Below, piece after piece: positions 1 through 6,674 of a stretch of 19,704 bases of DNA; position 1 is the stretch's first letter; every line of letters starts with the position of its first letter. Below the pieces are notes generated by a model. It was given only the letters and a program-made list of their open reading frames with translations, searched no databases and was not told the DNA's origin. Origin of the DNA: JALOOE01 sp964423545. GTDB lineage: Bacteria > Chloroflexota > Anaerolineae > CG2-30-64-16. The stretch covers positions 1 through 19,704 of the forward strand of contig CAYRFV010000089.1 of assembly GCA_964423545.1 (NCBI GenBank), in the 5' to 3' direction. Made by a program: the position numbers and the translations under genes.

Positions 1-327
1 CGGCTGGTTGACCGGCAGCAGCAGTTTGTAGCCGCGCGCACTCGCCACCGCCTCGGCGATGCCCGGGGTGATTTCGCCCATCATTGAGTTGGGGATCACC
101 GCGCCGATGGGCGCGAGGATGAAATCCGCCAGGTTCACGGAGACGCGGATCGCGTTTTCGCCGCTGGCCCCGCGGCTGGCCTTGGCCTGCATCATGCGGT
201 CGGTGGCGACCGCGTTCGCGCCCAACGCCAGGATCTCCACGTCCAGCGGGAGCTCCTGGCGTAGTTGCGTCACGATCTGGACGCCGATGCCGCCGCCCAT
301 GCCGTCAATGACTGCGATGGTGGTCAT
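1..327 (-). CDS. DUF3842 family protein, 3' end cut by window edge
   Basis: The start is ATG at 327 and 109 codons are visible before the window ends, so the C-terminus is missing. The protein opens with a hydrophobic strand and a glycine-rich turn (TTIAVIDGMGGGIGVQI), then an alternating strand/helix pattern with ALGANAVATDRMMQAKA, a GASGENAIRVS segment, and APIGAVIPNSMMGEITP near the visible end. These blocks match my memory of DUF3842, a short (about 130 residues) family of unknown function in anaerobes. The glycine-rich N-terminus looks like a nucleotide-binding fold, but no activity is established. It lies 54 bp downstream of the small membrane protein gene on the same strand and could share its transcript. 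The family call is fairly secure; no function is claimed. Confidence 0.8.
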   Translation of the reverse strand, partial: MTTIAVIDGMGGGIGVQIVTQLRQELPLDVEILALGANAVATDRMMQAKASRGASGENAIRVSVNLADFILAPIGAVIPNSMMGEITPGIAEAVASARGYKLLLPVNQP

Positions 328-381
328 GCGACCCTGCACATATGCCGCTAAGCCAGACCTTGCTATGTCCTGGCTGATCGC

Positions 382-588
382 TCACACCGCCGATACCTGT
401 GTATGGTAGATGACGGAGACTGCCACGATGGCCACCAGCGCCGCGGCCGTCGCCTTGCCGGCGGGCACGAGGGGCTGCGGAGGCGGCTCGCCGCGCGCCA
501 GGGCCTCCTGGACCTTGTGCTTCTGCTCCCCGCGCGCGGCCAGCCCCAACGCGGCCACCGTCGGCACTGCGGCACAAAACATGCACAT
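382..588 (-). CDS. Small single-pass membrane protein with Cys-rich N-terminus (68 aa)
   Basis: This short ORF is supported by an excellent ribosome binding site, GGAGGTGA, ending 4 bases before the ATG at 588, and by a good promoter upstream. The protein starts MCMFCAAVPTVAALGLAARG, with two cysteines in the first five residues. A charged linker (residues about 20-43) follows, then a hydrophobic segment at about 46-63 that could span the membrane, and a short tail. The N-terminal stretch is also mildly hydrophobic. I recognise no named domain. The paired cysteines could bind a metal or form a redox pair, which is inference only. It sits between a decayed copper-chaperone gene and a DUF3842 gene on the same strand. 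The alternative, a chance ORF, is unlikely given the binding site and promoter. Confidence 0.7.
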   Translation of the reverse strand: MCMFCAAVPTVAALGLAARGEQKHKVQEALARGEPPPQPLVPAGKATAAALVAIVAVSVIYHTQVSAV

Positions 589-649
589 GTCTCACCTCCG
601 ATCCCTCTTGTCGACGCCCCATCACTGCTCATTGGCAGAAAGCGACGGC

Positions 650-679
650 AGTATACTCGATCCGTCGCCAGGGTGACAA
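650..679 (-). promoter_or_regulatory. Sigma70-type promoter for the 68-aa membrane protein gene
   Basis: On the minus strand there is a -35 element TTGTCA (679-674), an 18-bp spacer, and a -10 element TATACT (655-650). Transcription would start near 643, leaving a leader of about 55 nt before the ATG at 588. It is one of three TATACT promoters in this window with -35 elements at 17-18 bp spacing. Confidence 0.55.
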
Positions 680-735
680 ATGACTCCTGGGCGCAGAGGA
701 TGGCGCCAGTTCTCCCAGATCATTGAGGAGGTACG

Positions 736-1149
736 CTACTTCAAGTTGTCTACAATCGCTTTCACGTTGTCCTTCATCATGTCGATGTAGGTCGGCGCCG
801 GACCGCTGGTTTCGGTTGTCGAGTGCGTGTGCCGCGGCCGTCAGAGTGCTATCGCCGGCCTTCGCAAACTTCAGGGTGAACTCGAAGTTCTCCCCGAACT
901 TCGGGTCACGCATCAGGCCAATCAGCAGCACATGGCAGTCGCCCGGCGCGACCGGGCTGGCTGCACCGACCAGTTGACCGGCGGCCCCGCCGCTGTTGTC
1001 GATCATGCGGTGATGGCGCCGTTCTGGCCAGCCGAACCGGGCCGCGCCCAGGCGTTCTTGATGACCGGTTGGCCCGTGCCGGCGGATCCGGTGCAACCGG
1101 CAAGGACAGCAACGATAACCCCCAACAGCAGCAGACTACGGAATCTCAT
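736..1149 (-). pseudogene. Decayed PCuAC-type copper chaperone lipoprotein
   Basis: The ATG at 1149 has AGGAGG upstream and opens a lipoprotein signal peptide ending VLAGC (lipobox Cys at residue 19). The mature part starts VIKNAWARPGSAGQNGAI, typical of periplasmic Cu(I) chaperones of the PCuAC (DUF461) family, then hits a stop. The family sequence resumes one frame over (MIDNSGGAAGQLVGAASPVA...), as if one T had been lost from an ATC-TAC pair. It then jumps directly to PGDCHVLLIGL, so about 30-35 residues carrying the first metal-binding His/Met are missing, and the terminal HxM reads HVL. The last part (TYIDMMKDNVKAIVDNLK, stop at 736) is back in the first frame. Two frame changes, an internal deletion and lost ligands indicate a pseudogene. 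Residual sequencing error could explain the frameshifts but not the deletion. Confidence 0.72.
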
Positions 1150-1452
1150 GCGCGCCTCCTCGGCGTGCGAACCTGAGTTCCGTGGGTTAAGAAATGATTG
1201 GAGACCAGAACGATCAACCGCGAGAAGCTGGATCGCACGTCACTTCCGTGAGGAACCTGAGTCGATTCGTCCATGCGACCAAGGCACGCATCGCAGCATG
1301 GACGGGCCAAGCTATCGCTTGTAGAGAGCGACCTTGCCATCTTCGCGCGCCGAGTCCGGCGGGCGACTTCGACGCTCCCCATGCCCCACCCCGCGCCGCG
1401 TGCCTCGGGCCTTCATAAACAGGATCTCATGTTCGGCATGCCGGCCGAAAGG
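1150..1452. other. Intergenic stretch between the selenium operon and the PCuAC pseudogene
   Basis: There is no convincing gene here. Open frames on both strands (for example minus 1382-1146) lack ribosome binding sites and recognisable protein character. Directly after the DUF3343 stop there is an inverted repeat at 1433-1450 (TTCGGC / GCCGAA, 6-nt loop), followed by no T-run on the minus strand. It could be a weak transcript end for the selenium operon. I saw no clear promoter for the pseudogene. Confidence 0.5.
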
Positions 1453-1686
1453 CTACGCGCGTGGGAGCATCTGCCTCAGGCCCGCAGTCTCCACCCTGAC
1501 GGCATCGAGCGCTGCCTGCACCAGCTCAACCTGCGCCCACGCGAACCGGAGCGCCATGCCGCAGTCGCTGGAGAACTCGCGCGGGGTGGGGATCAGCTTG
1601 ACCGCCAGTCCGGCGCGTTGCAGCACTTTCTCCCCGCGTAAGGCTGACGATGTGGTGTGGAACAGCACGACGCCGTACTCGTTCAT
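1453..1686 (-). CDS. DUF3343 family protein, putative Se/S carrier-like
   Basis: The 77-residue protein opens with the strand EYGVVLFHTTSSALRGEKVL and continues LAVKLIPTPREFSSDCGMALRF. The FHTT...A..AEK pattern and the IPTPRE..S.DCG.ALRF block are the signature of DUF3343, annotated as a putative selenium/sulfur carrier. The single conserved Cys (Cys42) is the expected thiol or selenol carrier residue. Its ATG overlaps the stop of the upstream cysteine-desulfurase-like gene by 4 bases (ATGA at 1686-1683), so the two are translationally coupled. It is the last gene of the selenium operon. The family is well recognised; a carrier role is inferred from context and the conserved Cys, not proven. 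Confidence 0.85.
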   Translation of the reverse strand: MNEYGVVLFHTTSSALRGEKVLQRAGLAVKLIPTPREFSSDCGMALRFAWAQVELVQAALDAVRVETAGLRQMLPRA

Positions 1687-2834
1687 GCCGCAGCCACCTC
1701 TGCAACTGCCGAGACTGCCTGCTGTACATCTTCCGATGAAATCGTCAGTCCGGCCGCGAAGCGTACCGTGCCCTCAGGAAAGGTGCCGAGCGTCCGATGC
1801 GCAGCCGGCGCGCAGTGCAATCCCACCCGGCACAGCACGCCGTGCTCCTCGTCCAGCCGCAGCCCGATCTCCGAGACGCGGCGGCCGGCCACGGTGAAGG
1901 AGAGGGTGGCTGTGCGCTGCGTCACATCCACGGGACCGTAGACCGTGACGCCCGGGATGTTCGCCAGCCCCTCGGCCAGGGCACGCGCCAATGCCAGCTC
2001 GTGGTCGCGTATGGCCTCAACCCCGTGCGCCAGCACATGACGCACACCGGCGCCCAGCCCGGCGATGCCCACCCCGTTCGGGGTGCCGCTCTCGAATTTG
2101 TCCGGGCAGTCCTCGGGCTGGATCTCGAACTCGGAGCGGCTGCCGGTGCCCCCGCGTAACAGCGGCTCCATTGCGGCGGTTTCCACCCGCGGCCCGATCA
2201 CCAGCCCGCCGGTGCCCGGTGGGCCGAGCAAGGCCTTGTGGCCGGTGAACGCCAGCAGGTCGATGCCTTGCGCCTGCATGTCGATCGATACCGCGCCGGC
2301 GGTCTGCGCGGCATCTACCAGCAGCAACGCCCCCACGTGATGCGCCCGCTCGGCCACCGGGTCAATCGGCAGGATGGTCCCCATGACGTTGCTGGCATGG
2401 TTGAGCACGACCAGCCGCGTGCCGGGGGTGATGGCCCCCCTCGCCGCGACCAGGTCGAGCGTACCGTCGGAACGGCAGGGGATGATAGCCACCTGAACGC
2501 CCTGTTGCTCCAGCCCGCGCAGCGGCCGCATCACCGCGTTGTGCTCGATGCCGCTCGTGACGACGCGGTCGCCAGGCCGCAGGAGGCCGCGCAGCGCGAG
2601 GTTGATGGCGTGCGTGGCGTTGAGCGTGAAGATCACGCGCAGCGGATCCACCGCGTTGAACAGCTCCGCGACCGCCTCGCGCGCGTCGTAGACGATCCGG
2701 CCAGCCTCTACCGAGAGGCGATGCCCGGAACGGCCAGGATTGCCGCCCGCGTGCGCAAGAAAGTCATGCATGGCCGCCAACACCTCCGGCGGTTTGGGCC
2801 ACGACGTGGCCGCGTGATCAAGGTAGATCATCAT
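1683..2834 (-). CDS. Cysteine desulfurase-like class V aminotransferase
   Basis: This 383-residue PLP enzyme has the fold-type-I pattern IYLDHAATSWPKPP at residues 3-16. LVDAAQTAG near residue 172 supplies the PLP-binding Asp. The Schiff-base lysine is Lys200 in FTGHKALLGPPGTGG, and the catalytic cysteine lies in CRVGLHCAP (Cys341). It matches the SufS/CsdB-like subgroup found next to selD in many anaerobes. The likely reaction is removal of S from cysteine (or Se from selenocysteine) as a persulfide or perselenide passed to the TusA-like, YedF or DUF3343 proteins; the preferred substrate cannot be read from sequence. The start at 2834 (or the adjacent ATG at 2831) follows AGGA with a 5-nt gap. 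It lies 23 bp after selD and overlaps DUF3343 by 4 bp. Confidence 0.9.
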   Translation of the reverse strand: MMIYLDHAATSWPKPPEVLAAMHDFLAHAGGNPGRSGHRLSVEAGRIVYDAREAVAELFNAVDPLRVIFTLNATHAINLALRGLLRPGDRVVTSGIEHNAVMRPLRGLEQQGVQVAIIPCRSDGTLDLVAARGAITPGTRLVVLNHASNVMGTILPIDPVAERAHHVGALLLVDAAQTAGAVSIDMQAQGIDLLAFTGHKALLGPPGTGGLVIGPRVETAAMEPLLRGGTGSRSEFEIQPEDCPDKFESGTPNGVGIAGLGAGVRHVLAHGVEAIRDHELALARALAEGLANIPGVTVYGPVDVTQRTATLSFTVAGRRVSEIGLRLDEEHGVLCRVGLHCAPAAHRTLGTFPEGTVRFAAGLTISSEDVQQAVSAVAEVAAA

Positions 2835-2857
2835 AGTGGTCCTGTTCCCGATGCTTT

Positions 2858-3907
2858 CTACCAGACAACCTCAATGCCCAATCCCTCCACCGCCTCCCCG
2901 ACGACCCATAGCGGCTGACCCGCAGCAGACGCCAGCGTTTGCATCTCATCCAGCCTATCCGGGGGCGCCGATATCAACAACCCACCGCTGGTCTCCGGCG
3001 TGAAGAGCAGCAGCCGGAGCTCGTCGGGGATTTCCGCAGCGAACGCCACACCGCAGCCGAAGTAATCCTGGTTGCGGTTGGCGCCGGCCGGGAAGAGCCA
3101 TTGCTCGGCGTAGTCCCGCGCGCCGGCCAGGAAGGGCAGGCGGTCCAGGTGGAAGCGCAGGCCGACCTCGCCCAGGTTCGCCATCTCGCTGGCATGGCCC
3201 AACAGGCCGAAGCCGGTGATGTCAGTGGCGGCACGGATACCCACGCGCTGGCCCAATTGCATCGCGCCGCGGTTGAGCGCTGACATGCTGGCGGTTGCGG
3301 CGGCTACGTGATCCGGCTCGCCGACACCGCCTTTGAACGCGGTGGCGATGATGCCGGCGCCGAGCGGTTTGGTCAGCGCCAACGCGTCGCCGGGACGCGC
3401 GCCGGCCTTGGTCCAAACACGGTCTGGATGCACGACGCCGAGCACGGACAGGCCGTACTTGGGTTCCTTGTCGTCCACCGTGTGGCCGCCGGCCAGCACG
3501 CCGCCCGCCTCCGCCACCTTACCGGCGCCGCCGCGCAGGATCTGCCCGATGACCTCTGCGTCCATATCGGCGGGGAACGCGCAGATATTCAGGGCCAGCA
3601 GCACCTCGCCGCCCATCGCATAGATATCGCTCAGCGCGTTGGCGGCTGCGATGGCGCCGTACTGGTACGGATCATCCACGATGGGCGTGAAGAAGTCCAG
3701 CGTGTGGATCACCGCCAGGTCAGGCGTCAGGCGATAGACGGCCGCGTCGTCCGCCTTCTCCAACCCCACCAGCAGGTCCGGGAAGTCCGCGCCGCGAAAC
3801 AGGCCTTGGAGGTGGCGCAGCACCTGCGCCAGGGCCGCGGGGGCCCGTTTGGCCGCTCAGCCGGCTGCGGCCGACATGGCCGTCAGCCGCACGTTGGGAT
3901 CGCTCAC
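2858..3907 (-). CDS. selD: Selenide, water dikinase SelD, a selenocysteine-containing form
   Basis: SelD makes selenophosphate from selenide and ATP for selenocysteine and selenouridine synthesis. From the GTG at 3907 the protein reads VSDPNVRLTAMSAAAG, an in-frame UGA (3859-3857, codon 17), then AAKRAPAALAQVLRHLQG. In E. coli SelD the essential residues are Cys17 and Lys20; here codon 17 is UGA and residue 20 is Lys, the classic Sec form. Downstream are the usual AIR-synthase-like motifs: AVIHTLDFFTPIVDDPY, AAANALSDIYAMGG, LAGGHTVDD and TDITGFGLLGHA. Full length is 349 residues, normal for the family. The GTG overlaps the yedF stop by 4 bases (GTGA) and has AAGGTGG upstream. A gene caller that treats UGA as stop would start near 3823 and drop the catalytic segment. 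Confidence 0.93.
3814..3830 (-). promoter_or_regulatory. Candidate SECIS hairpin for the selD UGA
   Basis: Reading the minus strand, 26 nt after the UGA at 3859-3857 a 17-nt hairpin forms: GGCGCA, loop GGUGC, UGCGCC. The 6-bp stem can extend to 7 bp with loop GUG. It resembles the minimal E. coli fdhF SECIS (GG-stem, GGUC loop, stem-CC), including the GGU of the apical loop. Loop-to-UGA spacing is 32 nt, near the long end of the range used for bacterial SECIS models as I recall it. A competing closer stem (GGGCC/GGCCC) has a loop without GG. Confidence 0.65.
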
Positions 3908-4497
3908 AGGCTAACCACCTTCCCGGCGCGCAATAATGTGTCGGCGATGGTGTACATGTTGGATACATCGCCCACCTTCACCTTGTCTTTCAGGCCATAG
4001 TGTCCCAGGCAGGTGCCGCACGCCAGGAGCTCGATACCCTGCCCGCACAACGCCTGCAAGTCCTCCAGCACCGGCGAGCCTTCGACCACCAGCTTGACGC
4101 CGCTGTTGAAGAAAACGATGGTATCGGGCTGCGGCGTCGTCTGACCCAGGGCGTGGAAAAAGCCGCGGATCAGGATCTGTCCCAGCTCGTCATCGCCCCG
4201 GCCCATCGTGTCGCTCGGAATCACAAGCACCAGCGGACCGCTCGCGGGCGCCGAAATCGGCGCAGCAAAGGCCGGCTGCGCCGCGGCTGAGCCTTTGCTG
4301 ATGTTCAGGTAGATGCCATCGGCCCGCTGTTCGACCTGGACGACACAACCGGCTTTCTCGGCCATCCGGGTCACGTTCTGGCGGGCCGTGTCGTTGTCCA
4401 CGATGGTCAGCACGGCGTCGCTCTCCTGGAGCGCGGTGCGGGTCAAGAGGACGGGCTGCGGACACGCCTGCCCCCGGGCGTCTACTGTTTTTGGCAT
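3904..4497 (-). CDS. yedF: YedF, sulfurtransferase-like selenium metabolism protein
   Basis: The 197-residue protein has two domains. Residues 1-70 are a TusA-like domain with VDARGQACPQPVLLT, whose Cys12 in the CPxP motif is the persulfide-carrying position. Residues about 88-197 are a DsrE-like domain (LVLVIPSDTMGRGDDELGQI, FFNSGVKLV) with a CGTC pair at Cys160/Cys163. That two-domain fusion matches the YedF family, which co-occurs with selD. It probably binds and hands on reactive sulfur or selenium to SelD; direct biochemical proof is limited. The start at 4497 has AGGAGG 7 bases upstream, and the TGA stop overlaps the GTG of selD. A small palindromic repeat lies just upstream. Confidence 0.92.
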   Translation of the reverse strand: MPKTVDARGQACPQPVLLTRTALQESDAVLTIVDNDTARQNVTRMAEKAGCVVQVEQRADGIYLNISKGSAAAQPAFAAPISAPASGPLVLVIPSDTMGRGDDELGQILIRGFFHALGQTTPQPDTIVFFNSGVKLVVEGSPVLEDLQALCGQGIELLACGTCLGHYGLKDKVKVGDVSNMYTIADTLLRAGKVVSL

Positions 4498-4520
4498 AGA
4501 TCCCTCCTGCGCCTTGTAGT

Positions 4521-4561
4521 GACGACTTCAGTCGTCCCACGACATGCGAACGACTGAAGTC
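4521..4561 (-). repeat. Palindromic REP-like repeat between the tusA-like gene and yedF
   Basis: Two 12-base arms, GACTTCAGTCGT (4524-4535) and ACGACTGAAGTC (4550-4561), are perfect inverses separated by 14 nt. The left arm lies in a smaller palindrome, GACGACT-TC-AGTCGTC (4521-4536). The element fills most of the 101-bp gap inside an otherwise tightly packed operon. It looks like a dispersed intergenic palindrome; it could also stabilise or process the transcript. Confidence 0.6.
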
Positions 4562-4598
4562 CCGCAGGCATGCTGCGCGATCGCTACTGCGAGCAACG

Positions 4599-4814
4599 TT
4601 ACTTTGTCAGCGTCAACGCGAATCCATCGCCCTTATCCTCGACCGTGACCTTACAGCCGGCGCTTTGGGCCATGCGCGAGACGTTGTCCCGCGAGGTGCC
4701 GGTGTCTACCAACACCAGAATGGGGAAGGCGCCGGCTTTCATGGCCTGGCGGGTCAGAATCACCGGTTCCGGGCAGGAAAGCCCGCGTGCGTCTACGGTT
4801 TTGATATCGTTCAT
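4599..4814 (-). CDS. TusA-like sulfurtransferase / selenium carrier
   Basis: A single-domain protein of 71 residues from the preferred start. It has IKTVDARGLSCPEPVILTRQAM, where Cys14 of the CPEP motif is the sulfur-carrying residue of TusA/SirA proteins, followed by the helix-strand pattern ending SAGCKVTVEDKGDGFALTL. AGGAGG lies 3 bases before one ATG (4817) and 6 bases before the next (4814); I prefer 4814 on spacing. The binding site overlaps the stop of yedE, so the genes are coupled. TusA domains paired with YedE-type channels are thought to receive imported sulfur or selenium species. With YedF this operon has two TusA-type domains. Confidence 0.88.
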   Translation of the reverse strand: MNDIKTVDARGLSCPEPVILTRQAMKAGAFPILVLVDTGTSRDNVSRMAQSAGCKVTVEDKGDGFALTLTK

Positions 4815-4824
4815 CATCTGCCTC

Positions 4825-5928
4825 CTACACTGTTCGCTCACGCATGGTCAACCCAATGACCACGCACACGATCAGGCCCAGGATCACTGCGGCGGGTCCG
4901 TAGGGTGACGGCCCCGCGGCCGAGCTGGCCAGGTTGAAGTTGTGCGCGAAACCCGCGCCGACGATCATGCCCAGGGCAAAGACCGCGGCGTCGCCATCCC
5001 CTTCACCCGACATGATGAACTGGCGGCCCGGGCAGCCGCCGGCCAGGATGAAGGCCAGCCCAGCCAGGACCATGCCGCCGAAGTTCCATAGCGCGTCGGT
5101 GTGCGCCACCGGCTGGCCCGCGAAGCCCGGCTTGAACTGCCCCAACGCCAGATTGGTCAGGAACGCAGCGACGATCAGCGCCAGGATGCCCCAGAAAAGA
5201 TGCGCGTCGCGCGTCAGGATCAGGTCGCGCAGCGCGCCTACGGTGCAGAATCGGCTGCGCTGGGCGAGGAAGCCGATCAGCAGGCCGATGCCGAGGGAGA
5301 TCAGCAGCGCCGCGTGCTGGCTGCCGGGGCCAGTGGCCGAGAAGAAGATGGGGCCGACCGGCTTACCATTGGCATCGCGGCCGAAGAGGGGCGCGGTGAC
5401 CAGGAGCAGCAACAGGCCGATCATCAGTGCGGGCATGACCCAGCCGAGCGCGGTCGGCGCGGGCCGGTTGCGCCCCAGGCTGAAGCCCATGCGCAGGAAG
5501 AGCACGCCGAGGCCGATGCCGGCGGCCAGGCCCACGATGCCCAGGATGGCGTTCCAGTCGCCGCCGGCCAGGCGCAGGTACGCGCGCCAGGGGCAGCCCA
5601 GGAAAACCAGAGCGCCGATCACCGCAAACGCGCCCAGCAGGAAGCGGACCACCGGCGCGGAGCCGGTGCGCGGCCGGAACTCGCGGAAGAGCAAGGCCGC
5701 GACCAGCGAGCCAAGCACAAAGCCAATGATCTCAGGGCGGATATACTGGACCGCGGCCGCGCGGTGCAGCCCCAACGCGCCCGCGATGTCCCGGCTGAAG
5801 CAGGCCACGCAGACCCCCATGTTGCCGGGGTTGCCGAACTTGACGAGGAGAGGCGCGAGCACACCCACGGCGATGCCCGTGATGATCGGGCCCCACCGTG
5901 ACGCAAAGAAACGACCGAGGGAAGACAT
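4825..5928 (-). CDS. yedE: YedE family putative selenium transporter
   Basis: A 367-residue hydrophobic inner-membrane protein with about nine to ten membrane segments and cysteines in the characteristic places: NMGVCVACFSRD (Cys40, Cys43), FLGCPWRAYLRLAGGD (Cys112), RSRFCTVGALRDL (Cys228) and LAGGCPGRQFIMSGEGDGDA (Cys299). These are hallmarks of the YeeE/YedE family, whose related channels import thiosulfate through Cys relays. The subgroup beside selD/yedF is annotated as a putative selenium transporter. I place the start at 5928 (MSSLGRFFASRWGP) because GGAGG lies 8 bases upstream; an open frame extends to 5991 but has no ribosome site. It is the first large gene after the operon promoter. 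The substrate (selenite, selenide, thiosulfate or a mixed species) is not shown by the sequence. Confidence 0.9.
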   Translation of the reverse strand: MSSLGRFFASRWGPIITGIAVGVLAPLLVKFGNPGNMGVCVACFSRDIAGALGLHRAAAVQYIRPEIIGFVLGSLVAALLFREFRPRTGSAPVVRFLLGAFAVIGALVFLGCPWRAYLRLAGGDWNAILGIVGLAAGIGLGVLFLRMGFSLGRNRPAPTALGWVMPALMIGLLLLLVTAPLFGRDANGKPVGPIFFSATGPGSQHAALLISLGIGLLIGFLAQRSRFCTVGALRDLILTRDAHLFWGILALIVAAFLTNLALGQFKPGFAGQPVAHTDALWNFGGMVLAGLAFILAGGCPGRQFIMSGEGDGDAAVFALGMIVGAGFAHNFNLASSAAGPSPYGPAAVILGLIVCVVIGLTMRERTV

Positions 5929-6009
5929 AGTTGGTTCCTCCGTTGCGAGTGGGTCAGGTTGGGCGCGACGCACAGCCCAGCCTGCCGGCAACAGTGAAAC
6001 CCGGGGAGA

Positions 6010-6135
6010 TCAGAAGCGAGTCACTGGGGTCACGCCGCAGAACTGGGAGGGGGCGAGCGCCGTCCGGTTGGTCAGCTGATGCACAACGTGCATCACGCCG
6101 ACCTCGATTCATGTGCGGCGATGCAATACCACCAT
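6010..6135 (-). other. UGA-interrupted short leader ORF with SECIS-like hairpin, upstream of yedE
   Basis: An almost perfect ribosome binding site (AAGGAGGTGA) sits 4 bases before the ATG at 6135. The frame reads MVVLHRRT and then UGA at 6111-6109. If UGA is read through, the frame continues 32 codons (IEVGVMHVVHQLTNRTALAP and on, with one Cys) to a TGA at 6012-6010, giving about 41 residues. Fourteen nt after the first UGA is a perfect 7-bp hairpin, GAUGCAC-GUU-GUGCAUC (6094-6078), with G at the first loop position. It could be a tiny selenoprotein, an 8-codon leader peptide whose decoding reports Sec-tRNA supply, or a decayed gene. I recognise no homologue. Confidence 0.4.
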
Positions 6136-6195
6136 GGCGTCACCTCCTTTCCAAACAGCAGAAAACAGCGCAGAGCTGCTCCGAGAAGCCTGTGC

Positions 6196-6225
6196 AGTAT
6201 AGCACATAACGTAGACGCCTGGCAA
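6196..6225 (-). promoter_or_regulatory. Promoter of the selenium operon
   Basis: The minus strand has TTGCCA (6225-6220), an 18-bp spacer and TATACT (6201-6196), with TGC directly before the -10 element (extended -10). Transcription would start near 6189, with about 54 nt before the short leader ORF and about 260 nt before yedE. An imperfect inverted repeat (GTCAG...CTGAC, 6232-6252) lies just upstream of the -35 and could bind a regulator. Confidence 0.6.
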
Positions 6226-6674
6226 CCTGTGGTCAGGGTGCCAAGCACTGACAGGTCGTTGTTGCGAGTAGGCTACGTGCGGCCGATCGACCGTCTTGTT
6301 TTCGGTCTGCTCACCCGGCCCGTCGCACCCCTGACGGGTCGCCTCGCCTGAACTCTGCCGCGTGTGTCGGTGTCCACCCCACCCCGAAGCTGGAGTCGCG
6401 CACCGGCGCGGCGGATGGCAAGCTGACAGTCGGGCTGGGCGTCTTTGCGCCCTGGGGATGGGAGCTCTCTCGAGGGTGCCGCCTCTTGCTGCGTTACGAC
6501 CGCGTGGCCGGCGTGATGTCACGATCCCGCGCCTATGGCAGAGTGTGACGATGGCGCCAACGGTGGTGCGCCAGGGTCGGCGAAGGTTGAAGGGTAAGAC
6601 CTCGCGCTCCGTAGGGTTCACTTGATGGCGAACCTTACGGACCGCGAGCGTAATCGAGAGCACCGACGAGGAGC
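6226..6674. other. Intergenic region between the fmdE-like gene and the selenium promoter
   Basis: I see no credible gene on either strand. Open frames crossing it are arginine-rich and lack ribosome sites. It holds a large inverted repeat at 6601-6648 and a smaller one at 6311-6330 (CCCGTC / GACGGG), either of which could end the respiratory transcript. There are no recognised riboswitch, tRNA or mobile-element sequences. Confidence 0.5.
6601..6648. repeat. Large imperfect inverted repeat downstream of the fmdE-like gene
   Basis: The arms 6601-6619 and 6630-6648 are 19 bases each and complementary at 17 positions, with a 10-nt loop. In plus-strand RNA one of the two mismatches becomes a G-U pair, so the hairpin is more stable there; in minus-strand RNA both remain mismatches. 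No T-run follows on the minus strand. It could be a transcript end, a protein-binding site or a relic of a dispersed palindromic element. Confidence 0.55.

Noticed and set aside
1005..1012. In-frame TGA in the PCuAC gene as a possible selenocysteine codon
   Set aside because: The family sequence resumes in a different frame right after the TGA, and a single lost base explains it. There is no family precedent for Sec there, and the rest of the gene is also damaged.
1146..1382. Minus-strand open frame of 78 codons between DUF3343 and the pseudogene
   Set aside because: It has no ribosome site, no hydrophobic or domain pattern, and ends inside the pseudogene ribosome-site region.
4934..6079. 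Plus-strand open frame of 381 codons opposite yedE
   Set aside because: It is rich in Pro, Arg, Ser and Met and antisense to a well-conserved membrane protein, with no family features.
6109..6663. Minus-strand open frame of 184 codons spanning the selenium promoter
   Set aside because: It would place the promoter and the strong ribosome site inside a coding region. The composition is arginine/proline-rich with no family features; only its last 8 codons follow a real ribosome site.
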